Below, one piece after another: positions 8,335 to 16,848 of a stretch of 64,000 bases of DNA. Each line of letters starts with the position of its first letter. The first letter of the stretch is position 1. The notes beneath the pieces are model-generated. The model saw only the letters and a program-made list of their open reading frames with translations. It searched no databases and was not told where the DNA came from. Source of the stretch: Candidatus Kinetoplastibacterium blastocrithidii (ex Strigomonas culicis). GTDB lineage: Bacteria; Pseudomonadota; Gammaproteobacteria; Burkholderiales; Burkholderiaceae_B. The stretch covers positions 434,001 through 498,000 of the forward strand of contig NC_019814.1 of NCBI RefSeq assembly GCF_000319245.1. The letters run 5' to 3'. The translations under genes and the position numbers were made by a program.

Positions 8335-8964
8335 CTAATTTGTAATACCTAGCTTATTAAATAGATTTTTATTCTTAAAGTACTGGTATTGAAATCTCAA
8401 TTTTGTTGATTTTATGATATGATTCATATCTGATCTCGCTAAGTTGAAATCAGAGTTTATTATAACATAATCATAATCACTAGAGCGCATGATTTCATTC
8501 TTGGCTTCAGATAATCTTTTCTCTATAACTTCCATAGAATCCAGGTTCCTGAGAATTAAACGGTTTCGTAATTCTTCGATTGATGGCGGTAGAATAAAAA
8601 TTCTGATTGCATTTGGATAACAATTTTTTATTTGATCTGAGCCTTGGCAATCTATTTCTATTATAAAATCAGTATCTTTAATTGTTTTATTGTTTATGAC
8701 TGACTTGTGTGTTCCATAGAAATTACTATGCACTTTCGCCCATTCTATGAATTCGTTGTTATTACGCATTTTTAAAAAGTCTTCTACTGACACAAAGTGA
8801 TAATCAATTCCATTTTTTTCGCCAAATCTAGGCTTCCTTGTAGTATAAGATATAGAAAATGTTATTGATTCATTATCATTCAGCAGTGCCTTTATTAGAC
8901 TAGATTTACCTGATCCGCTAGGTGCTGTTACAATAAATAAATTGTTGTTACTCATGTTAATCAT
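8335..8964 (-). CDS. gmk: Guanylate kinase
   Basis: Gmk phosphorylates GMP to GDP with ATP. The P-loop TAPSGSGKSSLIKALL sits near the N-terminus, followed by the GMP-binding SYTTRKPRFGEKNGIDYHFVS and the EWAKVHSNFYGT block. Two Met codons are possible starts (8964 and 8955); neither has a strong ribosome site, so the first three residues are uncertain. Length (209) is normal. It is the first gene of the gmk-rpoZ-spoT run and diverges from amn across a 220-nt gap. Confidence 0.95.
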   Translation of the reverse strand: MINMSNNNLFIVTAPSGSGKSSLIKALLNDNESITFSISYTTRKPRFGEKNGIDYHFVSVEDFLKMRNNNEFIEWAKVHSNFYGTHKSVINNKTIKDTDFIIEIDCQGSDQIKNCYPNAIRIFILPPSIEELRNRLILRNLDSMEVIEKRLSEAKNEIMRSSDYDYVIINSDFNLARSDMNHIIKSTKLRFQYQYFKNKNLFNKLGITN

Positions 8965-9184
8965 TAATTTTATCTTGTGATCCTATCTAATTACTTATTG
9001 ATTTAGTTATCATAATTATTTCACATTATACGAAACAATTATATGAGTTATGTTATATTTAAAGATATATCTTATAGTTTTATTTTAATAATTTATATCA
9101 TAACTGATTTATAGTAATAGGTCGTGGTTGTTTTTTGTAATATTGTAGCTTATTGCTTATTATATTTAAATTTAGGTAGATGAC

Positions 9185-10699
9185 ATGGATTCAATTTTTA
9201 TGGAAAATATGCAGAAGCAAAATTTCAGAACCCCAGATAGTTTTTCATTCGATAACTTTCAGGATGCTGAGTTAGCTGTTAATAGGTTGATTGAAATATA
9301 TGAACGCAATACTGAATTCTTGCGTAATGAATTTAGTAATATTCTGACAAGCAATCAAGGTAATAATATAGATTATAGAGTAAGGGCATGTTATCCAGCT
9401 ATAAGAATACAAGTAAGTACTCATGATTCTATAGATTCTAGATTTTCTTATGGACACGTCGCTGAACCAGGTATTTATCAAACCACTGTTACAAGGCCAA
9501 GGCTTTTTAAATCTTATTTGGTAGATCAAGTTAATCAATTGCTCAACAATCACCGTGTTCCTGTTAGCATTGGAGAGTCTAATTCTCCCATACCATTACA
9601 TTTTGCATTTTCGGAAGGAGCACATGTTAAATATAGTGATGCTAAGTCAATTAATAGGCCATTAAGAGACATCTTTGATGTTCCAGATCTTTCTGTTACA
9701 GATGATGCTATTGTTAATGGTACTTGGAGAGAGAAAGATGGAGATAGCATAAAACCATTAGCTCCATTTACTGCTGCTCGTATAGATTATTCATTACAGC
9801 GTCTACAGCATTATACAGCTACTGCTCCTAATTTTTTTCAAAACTATGTTTTATTTACAAATTATCAATTTTATGTTGATGAGTTTTGTGAAATGGCAAG
9901 GAAATTAGTAATGGATGGGATAGGTGGTTATACTTCTTTAGTAGAACCAGGAAATATCATTACTAGCAATGATGGATCTGATCAGAATCAAAATTTAAAT
10001 ATAAGAGCTCCTCAGATGCCAGCATATCATTTAACCAGACCAAATCATTCCGGAATTACTTTGGTAAATATTGGTGTGGGACCTTCGAATGCTAAAACTA
10101 TAACTGATCATGTTGCTGTATTAAGACCACATGTTTGGCTTATGTTAGGTCATTGCGCTGGTTTGCGTGATTCACAACGCTTGGGAGATTATGTTTTGGC
10201 TCATGGGTATGTGCGTGATGATCATGTTTTAGATGAGGATTTGCCTTTATGGGTTCCAGTTCCAGCATTAGCAGAAGTGCAAGTAGCGCTAGAGAAGTCT
10301 GTTGCGGAAATATCAGGTTTGCAAGGATGGGATTTAAAACGCATCATGCGGACAGGTACTGTAGTTACTATTGATAATAGAAATTGGGAGCTTCATGATC
10401 AGCTTGAGGTTGTGAAACGTTTTGCTCAATCACGTGCTATAGCTCTTGATATGGAATCAGCAACTATTGCTGCTAATGGTTTCCGATTACGTGTACCTTA
10501 TGGAACCTTATTGTGTGTTTCTGATAAGCCGTTACATGGTGAATTAAAATTACCTGGCATGGCTAGTGATTTTTATTTAAAGCAGGTTAGTCAGCATTTA
10601 GAAATAGGTGTAAGAACTCTTGAGTATCTAAGAGACATGCCATCAGAGAAATTACATTCTAGGAAATTAAGAACCTTTATGGAAACAGCATTTCAATAA
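9185..10699 (+). CDS. amn: AMP nucleosidase
   Basis: Amn splits AMP into adenine and ribose 5-phosphate. The 504-residue protein has the N-terminal AMP nucleosidase domain and, from about residue 290, a nucleoside-phosphorylase-like catalytic domain with LVNIGVGPSNAKTITDHVAVLRP, LMLGHCAGLRDSQRLGDYVLA and ALDMESATIAANGFRLRVPYG. It is similar in length to E. coli Amn (about 484). It stands alone on the plus strand among minus-strand genes, so it should have its own promoter in the 220-nt gap before it. Keeping it beside de novo purine genes (purL, purF) suggests a role in balancing or exporting purines; that is inference. Confidence 0.93.
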   Translation: MDSIFMENMQKQNFRTPDSFSFDNFQDAELAVNRLIEIYERNTEFLRNEFSNILTSNQGNNIDYRVRACYPAIRIQVSTHDSIDSRFSYGHVAEPGIYQTTVTRPRLFKSYLVDQVNQLLNNHRVPVSIGESNSPIPLHFAFSEGAHVKYSDAKSINRPLRDIFDVPDLSVTDDAIVNGTWREKDGDSIKPLAPFTAARIDYSLQRLQHYTATAPNFFQNYVLFTNYQFYVDEFCEMARKLVMDGIGGYTSLVEPGNIITSNDGSDQNQNLNIRAPQMPAYHLTRPNHSGITLVNIGVGPSNAKTITDHVAVLRPHVWLMLGHCAGLRDSQRLGDYVLAHGYVRDDHVLDEDLPLWVPVPALAEVQVALEKSVAEISGLQGWDLKRIMRTGTVVTIDNRNWELHDQLEVVKRFAQSRAIALDMESATIAANGFRLRVPYGTLLCVSDKPLHGELKLPGMASDFYLKQVSQHLEIGVRTLEYLRDMPSEKLHSRKLRTFMETAFQ

Positions 10700-10706
10700 T
10701 ATTTAA

Positions 10707-10782
10707 TGGTGGAGCGGAGGAGGATCGAACTCCCAGCCTTCGCATTGCGAACGCGACGCTCTTCCAATTGAGCTACCGCCCC
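10707..10782 (-). tRNA. tRNA-Ala (anticodon CGC)
   Basis: The complement of this 76-nt segment folds as a full cloverleaf: acceptor GGGGCGG/CCGCTCC, D stem GCTC/GAGC, anticodon stem TCGCG/TGCGA with loop TTCGCAA, T stem GGGAG/CTCCT with loop TTCGATC, discriminator A and an encoded CCA. The anticodon at positions 34-36 is CGC, which reads GCG alanine codons. The G3-T70 pair, the main identity element for alanyl-tRNA synthetase, is present. The gene sits between amn (converging) and xthA. Confidence 0.95.
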
Positions 10783-10804
10783 ATTCGTTAATTCTAGTTA
10801 CTAT

Positions 10805-11587
10805 TCATAAAGTATTCAACGTAGCAATTACTGGTGCATGATCAGAAGGTCTTTCAAGACCTCTTAATGATTTATCTATTACGCAGATCTGACATCTTTC
10901 TTTAAGAGAACATGAGATTAATACATGGTCTATTCTGAACCCTATATTGCGTTTAAAAGATGACTTTCTATAGTCCCACCAACTATAAGAGCATTTTGGT
11001 TGCTTAAATAATCTGAAAGCGTCAAATAGACCTAATCCTATAAGATTATTAAATAATTTACGCTCAATTTCTGACGTTAATATCTGATTCTTACAAAGTT
11101 TTGCATTATAAACATCGTCATCGTTAGGGGCTATATTATAATCACCAAGTACTATCAAATGATTATTTTTTATTAACTTGTTTTTTAGTGTTTTTTCTAG
11201 TTTTTTAAACCATTGAATTTTATATTCATATTTTTCGCTGCCTATCGTTTGCCCATTAGGACAGTATACGCATATAACACAAATATTCCCAATTTTTGAT
11301 GGAAGAGTTATTGATATTAATCTTTTTTGTTCCTCATCCTCATCAGGAAAATTATATAAGGTTTTTATAGATTTATACTTACTGACAATAGCAACGCCAT
11401 TGAATGTTTTTTGCCCAAGCCAATAACTATTGTATCCTATGTCATTAAATGATTCATATGGAAATTTATCGTCAGTAATTTTTGTTTCTTGTAGACATAG
11501 CACATCAATATTATTTTTATCTAAGAAGGACAAGACCTGCTCTAGACGCACTTTTAAAGAATTAACATTCCAAGTTGCTATATTCAT
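10805..11587 (-). CDS. xthA: Exodeoxyribonuclease III
   Basis: This is the main AP endonuclease and 3'-to-5' exonuclease of base excision repair. From the ATG at 11587 the 260 residues begin MNIATWNVNSLKVRL; an upstream in-frame TTG is less likely. Catalytic landmarks are N7, the E of CLQETKI at about 34, GDYNIAP at about 148 and RPSDHAPV near the C-terminus, all as in E. coli ExoIII. It follows rpsT by 74 nt on the minus strand. Retaining it fits a reduced genome with a minimal repair set. Confidence 0.94.
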   Translation of the reverse strand: MNIATWNVNSLKVRLEQVLSFLDKNNIDVLCLQETKITDDKFPYESFNDIGYNSYWLGQKTFNGVAIVSKYKSIKTLYNFPDEDEEQKRLISITLPSKIGNICVICVYCPNGQTIGSEKYEYKIQWFKKLEKTLKNKLIKNNHLIVLGDYNIAPNDDDVYNAKLCKNQILTSEIERKLFNNLIGLGLFDAFRLFKQPKCSYSWWDYRKSSFKRNIGFRIDHVLISCSLKERCQICVIDKSLRGLERPSDHAPVIATLNTL

Positions 11588-11661
11588 ATAAAACAATTTT
11601 GTAGCATGTCATAAAATAACAACAAATCATAGATAACTAGGGAAGAAGCATAGTTATCAAG

Positions 11662-11937
11662 TTATTGTTGATTTAACAACATATTTTTTACAGACATTGT
11701 CAGACGACTTTTGTGACGCGCAGCTTTATTTTTATGAATTATTCCTTTATCTGCCACTCTATCTATTATGCTTGTCGCTTTTCTTAAGACATCTTCAGAT
11801 GTACTCTTGTCTTTTGTTTGAATAGATTGAGTTACTCTTTTTATTGCAGTGCGCAGCATAGATCTTAGGCTGGAGTTGTGTTTATTTCTTTCTGATGATT
11901 GACGGGCTCGTTTGCGAGCTTGTGATGTATTAGCCAT
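11662..11937 (-). CDS. rpsT: 30S ribosomal protein S20
   Basis: S20 binds 16S rRNA early in 30S assembly. The 91-residue basic helical protein starts MANTSQARKRARQSSERNKHN and carries the typical KGIIHKNKAARHKSRL near its end. It is encoded between murJ and xthA; rpsT next to murJ (mviN) is a common proteobacterial arrangement, though here both read in the same direction. Confidence 0.96.
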   Translation of the reverse strand: MANTSQARKRARQSSERNKHNSSLRSMLRTAIKRVTQSIQTKDKSTSEDVLRKATSIIDRVADKGIIHKNKAARHKSRLTMSVKNMLLNQQ

Positions 11938-12049
11938 TTTTTCTTAATTCTTTAATTGAAAGTTATAAAGTAGTTAATTATAAAGTTTTTATAATTTAAG
12001 TAAAATATTTTTTAGTTATAAATCTATAATTTGTGTTATTTCAATGTTT

Positions 12050-13639
12050 TTATTTTGTAATAAATAAGCTTAAAAAATCTTTTGATCTCATTCCAAATAT
12101 AAATAATGAAGCAGTGTATATTATAAATCCTACTATTAGTACAAATGATAGTAATGAAAACCTCTGTATTATACTTGATTGTAATTCTATCCAGTTAATT
12201 TTATTTTCGAAGAGGTTTAGAAAAATTCCCATCAAAATGGATGATGGTACTAAACGCAATAGCATGGTTATCCAGCTATTCTTGTATGATTTAAATACTT
12301 TATTTTTAGTTAGAAGAAATAGCATGAATAAGGAATTCAAAGTAGCGCCAACGCTATAAGATATCGCAATTCCTACATGAGAGTATAATGGAACCAGAAA
12401 TATATTTAGTGTTTGCGCAAGAAATAATGATAGTAATGAGGTCTTAGTAGGTGTTATTGTGTCCTGCATGGCATAGAATGCAGAAGACAATATTTTAATG
12501 CTCATCATTCCTAGCAACCCTATTGAATATGCTAGAACAGCCAATTTTGTATTATATACATCTATTTGATTAAATTCTCCATAATGAAATAATACAGTTA
12601 CTAGTCCATTGGGTATTGAAATCATACATACCATTGAAGGTATTCCAAATAACATTATTATTTTTAGGCTATTGTTTATCAATAGTTTGTATTTATCATG
12701 ATCGTTATTAATGTATGATTTTGACAGATCAGGCAACATCACTGTTCCTAATGCCAATCCTATTAAAGCAGTTGGTAAATCTACTATTCTGTCTGCTAAA
12801 GTTAGCCAAGTTAGGCTTCCTGGTGTTAACCAGGTTGCTATATTTGTGTTTATCAGGAGTGAAATTTGAGATACAGAAACACCAAGTAACGCAGGCATCA
12901 TTTTTTTTATTATGTTTTTTACATATTTGTCATTATATGCACTGGTAAAATCAAATGATACAGATGGTTGTAATTTTACTTTTGATATGGCTATCCATTG
13001 TATAGCGAATTGCGCAATTCCTCCTACTACAACGCCTAAAGCTAAAGCATATATAGGCTGAATCGTCTCCTTAGAAAATACTAAGCAAGTTAAAACCATT
13101 GAGATATTAAGTAATGCTGGAGTGATAGCTGGTATAGAGAATTTTTTCCAGGTATTTAATATACAAGATGCAAATGCTGTTAGCGAAATAAGAATTACGT
13201 ATGGGAACATTATTCTTGTCATTAGCACTGTAACATAAAACTGATTATTATTGTTGTTTTTGTATACTCCACTAGCAAATATTTTAATTATAAATGGAGT
13301 AAATATTATGCCTAGTACTGTAATTATTATTAGAGATGTTGTCAGCAGTAGAGCCATCCTAGTAATTAAATTATGGATATTTTCGCTCAGGCTGTTTTCA
13401 TTCCTAGACTCAGTTCTTGCTAGACTTAAAGTTGGTATAAATGCTTGGGCAAATGATCCTTCTGCAAAAATTTTCCTTAACATATTAGGTATTCGGAAAG
13501 CTATCCAAAAAGCATCGCTTAGGGAATTTGCTCCTATGTTTTTTGCTATTACGATATCACGAATAAGTCCGGTTGCGCGTGATACTAATGTAAAAATACT
13601 AACAATTAATACAGATCGTAGAGTTCCCTTCAAAGTCAT
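12050..13639 (-). CDS. murJ: Lipid II flippase MurJ
   Basis: MurJ moves the peptidoglycan precursor lipid II across the inner membrane. The 529 residues form many hydrophobic helices (about 14 expected). The N-terminal block SRATGLIRDIVIAKNIGA followed by DAFWIAFRIPNMLRKIFAEGSFAQAFIPTL is diagnostic for the MviN/MurJ family. Its presence implies that the organism still makes peptidoglycan. It lies 49 nt behind adk and 112 nt before rpsT. Confidence 0.95.
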   Translation of the reverse strand: MTLKGTLRSVLIVSIFTLVSRATGLIRDIVIAKNIGANSLSDAFWIAFRIPNMLRKIFAEGSFAQAFIPTLSLARTESRNENSLSENIHNLITRMALLLTTSLIIITVLGIIFTPFIIKIFASGVYKNNNNNQFYVTVLMTRIMFPYVILISLTAFASCILNTWKKFSIPAITPALLNISMVLTCLVFSKETIQPIYALALGVVVGGIAQFAIQWIAISKVKLQPSVSFDFTSAYNDKYVKNIIKKMMPALLGVSVSQISLLINTNIATWLTPGSLTWLTLADRIVDLPTALIGLALGTVMLPDLSKSYINNDHDKYKLLINNSLKIIMLFGIPSMVCMISIPNGLVTVLFHYGEFNQIDVYNTKLAVLAYSIGLLGMMSIKILSSAFYAMQDTITPTKTSLLSLFLAQTLNIFLVPLYSHVGIAISYSVGATLNSLFMLFLLTKNKVFKSYKNSWITMLLRLVPSSILMGIFLNLFENKINWIELQSSIIQRFSLLSFVLIVGFIIYTASLFIFGMRSKDFLSLFITK

Positions 13640-13688
13640 AATCTCAAGTTGTCTTTTAATTTAATTTGTGAATATTATACACATATGT

Positions 13689-14345
13689 CTAGCCAAGTAG
13701 ACAGGAAAGAATTTTTTTCCTTATTTCATCAACTGATCCAATACCAGTTATCCTTATATATTTGGGAGCGGCAAATTGATCTTTTTCATACCAATTTGAA
13801 TAGTACTCAACTAATGGTCTAGTTTGTTTCTTGTATATTTCTAGTCGATGTTTAACGGTTTCTTCGCGGTCATCTTCTCGCTGCACCAATGTTTCACCTG
13901 TAATATCATCTTTCTCTGGAATTGCTGGAGGATTAAATGTTATATGATAGCTGCGGCCACTTGTTATATGTACTCTTCTTCCACTAATTCTTTCTATTAT
14001 ATTGTTTTCTGGAACTTGAATTTCCACTACATAATTTAGCTCTATTTTTGCATTCTTTAAGGCATCTGCTTGTGGAATAGTCCTAGGAAATCCGTCTAGC
14101 AAATAACCATTTGCACAATCATGATTCTTAAGACGCGCTTTAACTAGCTCTATTATGATCTCATCTGGAACTAATCTACCAGAGTCTATTATCTTTTTTA
14201 ATTCGACACTTAATCCTGTTTCAGCTCTAATTTCTGTACGCAACATATCCCCAGTAGATATCTGTGGAATATTAAATTGCTTTGTTAAAAAAGCGGCTTG
14301 AGTGCCTTTGCCTGCTCCTGGTGGCCCGAGCAATATTAGACGCAT
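13689..14345 (-). CDS. adk: Adenylate kinase
   Basis: Adk interconverts AMP, ADP and ATP. The P-loop [13 protein letters not shown] is at residues 4-16, then [17 protein letters not shown] and the LID domain with its [11 protein letters not shown] and [12 protein letters not shown] segments. At 218 residues it is the usual long form; the LID lacks zinc cysteines, as in most Gram-negatives. It is the last gene of lpxK-ycaR-kdsB-adk, an order shared with Bordetella and relatives. Confidence 0.96.
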   Translation of the reverse strand: MRLILLGPPGAGKGTQAAFLTKQFNIPQISTGDMLRTEIRAETGLSVELKKIIDSGRLVPDEIIIELVKARLKNHDCANGYLLDGFPRTIPQADALKNAKIELNYVVEIQVPENNIIERISGRRVHITSGRSYHITFNPPAIPEKDDITGETLVQREDDREETVKHRLEIYKKQTRPLVEYYSNWYEKDQFAAPKYIRITGIGSVDEIRKKILSCLLG

Positions 14346-14385
14346 GAATACTCCTGAATTTTAATATAAATTATTTATAAGAATA

Positions 14386-15180
14386 CTATTGACAACATAT
14401 CTGCATTTTCTTGTTACATATATCTCTTGTTCTTTCTAAATCCTCAAGAGTATCTACTCCTGGACATAATTCTTCATTGATAATTTCAACTATTATTTTA
14501 TAGCCATTTTCTAATGCTCGTAACTGTTCTAATGATTCAGATTCCTCTAATTCACCCTTTTTTATAAATGGATATTTTTTTAAAAATGATGATCTGTAAG
14601 CATACACTCCAATGTGCCCATATCCATATGTATCATTATATCTTTGATTATTCCATGGCACACTAGTCCTCGAAAAGTATAGTGCGTTATTCTTTAGATC
14701 ACAAACTACTTTAACAATGTTTTTATTTAGCATATCTTTTTCATTGTTAATTTTAAATGCACATGTTGATATATGCGCTAACTTAGAGTTCTTTAATTTT
14801 TTTGCAACGGAGTTAATAACCTCTGGATCTATCAATGGTTCATCTCCTTGTACATTTACTATTATTTCATTATTCTTTAGTCTCAATATTCCTACAGATT
14901 CTGATAGTCTATCTGTTCCAGATTCATGATTAGATGATGTCATTATGCTCTTAAATCCGTATTTGTTTACAGTATTACAAATTTGTTCGCTATCTGTTGC
15001 AATATAGACTTCTTTCGCCATAGACAATGATGATTGCTGGGCTACTCTGACTATCATTGGAATGCCACATATATCTTTTAGTGGTTTGCCAGGTAGTCTA
15101 GTAGAGGACATTCTAGCAGGTATAATAACTATAAAACTATTATCTGATACTGTATCTTTTTTAATTGGTTTTATAACCAT
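14386..15180 (-). CDS. kdsB: CMP-Kdo synthetase (3-deoxy-manno-octulosonate cytidylyltransferase)
   Basis: KdsB activates Kdo with CTP for attachment to lipid A. From the ATG at 15180 it has 264 residues, with VIIPARMSSTRLPGKPL near the N-terminus, VQGDEPLIDPE, YGHIGVYAYRSSFL and ESLEQLRALENG. An alternative in-frame GTG at 15213 would overlap the end of ycaR; the ATG leaves a 10-nt gap and is preferred. Neither has a clear ribosome site, and a strong inverted repeat (15206-15261) lies just upstream, so initiation may be coupled to ycaR translation (inference). Confidence 0.93.
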   Translation of the reverse strand: MVIKPIKKDTVSDNSFIVIIPARMSSTRLPGKPLKDICGIPMIVRVAQQSSLSMAKEVYIATDSEQICNTVNKYGFKSIMTSSNHESGTDRLSESVGILRLKNNEIIVNVQGDEPLIDPEVINSVAKKLKNSKLAHISTCAFKINNEKDMLNKNIVKVVCDLKNNALYFSRTSVPWNNQRYNDTYGYGHIGVYAYRSSFLKKYPFIKKGELEESESLEQLRALENGYKIIVEIINEELCPGVDTLEDLERTRDICNKKMQICCQ

Positions 15181-15190
15181 GGTTTTTATT

Positions 15191-15352
15191 CTAGATTTGT
15201 TTTGCCTGATCACATAGCATTATTGGTATACCCTCACGTATCTGAAATGCTATGTGATCAGCATTGCAAATAAGTTCAGTTTTTGTTTTATTGTATTGTA
15301 GTTTCCCACTGCATTTAGGGCAAACAAGGATATCGATAAATTTATCTTTCAT
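15191..15352 (-). CDS. ycaR: Trm112/UPF0434 family small zinc-ribbon-like protein (YcaR)
   Basis: This 53-residue protein begins MKDKFIDILVCPKCSGKLQY and has CPKC followed by single Cys residues near positions 29 and 47, as in the YcaR/UPF0434 members of the Trm112 family. Eukaryotic Trm112 is a methyltransferase partner; the bacterial role is not settled. Identification is backed by position: lpxK-ycaR-kdsB is conserved across proteobacteria. The C-terminal REGIPIMLCDQA also matches. The last 70 bases contain a perfect 16-bp inverted repeat. Confidence 0.9.
   Translation of the reverse strand: MKDKFIDILVCPKCSGKLQYNKTKTELICNADHIAFQIREGIPIMLCDQAKQI
15206..15261. repeat. Perfect 16-bp inverted repeat at the ycaR/kdsB junction
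   Basis: The arms are CTGATCACATAGCATT at 15206-15221 and its exact complement at 15246-15261, with a 24-nt spacer. The repeat lies inside the end of ycaR, about 26-81 nt upstream of the kdsB start. In the mRNA it would form a stable hairpin just before kdsB. It does not look like an intrinsic terminator, since no T run follows on the minus strand. Confidence 0.85.
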
Positions 15353-15389
15353 AATTGTTTATTGTTAATTATTTAAACTGACCTGCATA

Positions 15390-16502
15390 TTATAAATGAT
15401 CTTTTAATTTCATGCTGGCTTGATACATTTGATTTGATAAATAATTAAAAAAAAATTTATCCGAAAATTCCGCATCTACACTTATTTCCCAGATCCTTGG
15501 ATCTTCATAGTTTAGGCATTTAACGGCATCTTTGGATGTTATTAAAATAGCATCAGCTGATATGTTATAGAATAAAGATTTATCAAATTTGCAATGATCC
15601 TTTAATTTTATATATGATGATGGATATATCCAACAATCGTTAAGGGTTTTAATGAATCTTTCGTTATTTCCTATTCCTGATAATGCAACAATTTTTTTAT
15701 AATAATTATTGCAGTTAAAATAACTTATCGGAAAATCCTTCTCTAATCCGCTTATGTTGTAAGCAAATTCTGGTTTTAGATACATGTTTATAGTGTAAGG
15801 CCTATTTTCTTGAAGATATATATTTGTTTCTTGCATTTCTTCGTAATTTATTCTATTGTTTACGATTGTGTTTGCTTGATTAAGCCTGACTGTCTGTTCT
15901 CTTAGTGGTCCAGACGGAATCAATCTGCCATTTCCTATCATTCTATTGTCTTGTACAATAATTTCAAAATCTCTAGCCATTGAAACGTGCTGTAATCCAT
16001 CATCTGAAATGATAATATTAATATTTGGAAAATTATGTAACAGCGATTTTATTGCTATATCTCTTTTAGGATGCACGGAGATTGGGGCTCCTGTTTTTTT
16101 GGTGATTAATGTTGGCTCATCACCAAATTCTGAAAAACATACATTTTTACAGCCTACCTTTGGTCTATCTCCAACATCGATCCCATAACCTCTGCTAATA
16201 ACTCCAGGTTCCCATCCTCTAGATTTTAGCTCTTTAGTTATTGATATAACAACAGGTGTTTTTCCTGTTCCTCCTATATAAATATTTCCTACAACAATAA
16301 CTGGTACCCTGGCTCTAAAAATCCTGAGCATTTTTATTTTATACAAATAATTCTTAATAAATAAAAAAGATTTTGTTATATATGAAGCTGGATATAATAT
16401 ATTACTTATCAATCCCTTTTTCATCCATTGGTTATGTATATATTCAATAACTCTATTACAGTTTATTGATCTCATAACTAAAGCAAAGAAATTCTGCTTC
16501 AT
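15390..16502 (-). CDS. lpxK: Tetraacyldisaccharide 4'-kinase
   Basis: LpxK phosphorylates the lipid A disaccharide at the 4' position on the inner membrane. The Walker A block VGNIYIGGTGKTPVV lies at about residues 72-86, followed by SRGYG and SDDGLQH. At 370 residues it is slightly longer than E. coli LpxK (328), with an extra N-terminal stretch; the Met at 16502 is used but a start some residues later is possible. It begins the lpxK-ycaR-kdsB-adk run. In Bordetella, exbB/exbD stand upstream; here there is a noncoding gap instead. Confidence 0.92.
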   Translation of the reverse strand: MKQNFFALVMRSINCNRVIEYIHNQWMKKGLISNILYPASYITKSFLFIKNYLYKIKMLRIFRARVPVIVVGNIYIGGTGKTPVVISITKELKSRGWEPGVISRGYGIDVGDRPKVGCKNVCFSEFGDEPTLITKKTGAPISVHPKRDIAIKSLLHNFPNINIIISDDGLQHVSMARDFEIIVQDNRMIGNGRLIPSGPLREQTVRLNQANTIVNNRINYEEMQETNIYLQENRPYTINMYLKPEFAYNISGLEKDFPISYFNCNNYYKKIVALSGIGNNERFIKTLNDCWIYPSSYIKLKDHCKFDKSLFYNISADAILITSKDAVKCLNYEDPRIWEISVDAEFSDKFFFNYLSNQMYQASMKLKDHL

Positions 16503-16848
16503 TGAATTAATTCTTTTACCATCATGGTTTGCTTACAAAATAGTAATATTATTATATAACAATTGTATTATTGCATCCCCATAAATTTATATATTAGACA
16601 GAGAAATACAAATGAAAATATATCCACAGATTTTGTGGATAATTCTGTTATTAACTTTACAAACATACTGTATTGCTTATTACTTTAGTAGTTTGTGCAA
16701 TAATTATACACCTTTATAAAAAAAATTATATTTATCAATAAGATAGAATATAATTAGCTGCTTCTTAGCGTTATTTGATTATTTTTTGCTAAGGTATTAA
16801 TAATGTTTATATACTATACAATTCTGTGGATATTTATTGGTTGATTGC
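16503..16848. other. Divergent noncoding gap between lpxK and xseA
   Basis: This 346-nt AT-rich region lies between two genes that read away from each other and must hold both promoters. It has three DnaA-box-like 9-mers (16620-16628, 16634-16642, 16825-16833). I see no gene, tRNA fold or terminator in it. Most genes left of it, back to 5.4 kb, read leftward and most to the right read rightward, so it also marks a switch in gene direction. Confidence 0.7.
16620..16642. promoter_or_regulatory. Pair of inverted DnaA-box-like sites
   Basis: ATATCCACA (one mismatch to TTATCCACA) at 16620-16628 faces TGTGGATAA (exact complement of the consensus) at 16634-16642, 5 nt apart. A third site, TGTGGATAT, is at 16825-16833 just before xseA. 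Such spacing would allow DnaA binding; whether it is an origin, a promoter control site or chance is open. Confidence 0.45.

Noticed and set aside
12033-12359. 108-residue plus-strand ORF with a plausible length
   Set aside because: It lies almost wholly within murJ on the opposite strand, and its residues are low-complexity antisense of membrane helices; no ribosome site or family match.
13251-13664. 137-residue plus-strand ORF opposite murJ
   Set aside because: It mirrors the conserved N-terminal part of MurJ; codon pattern fits the murJ strand.
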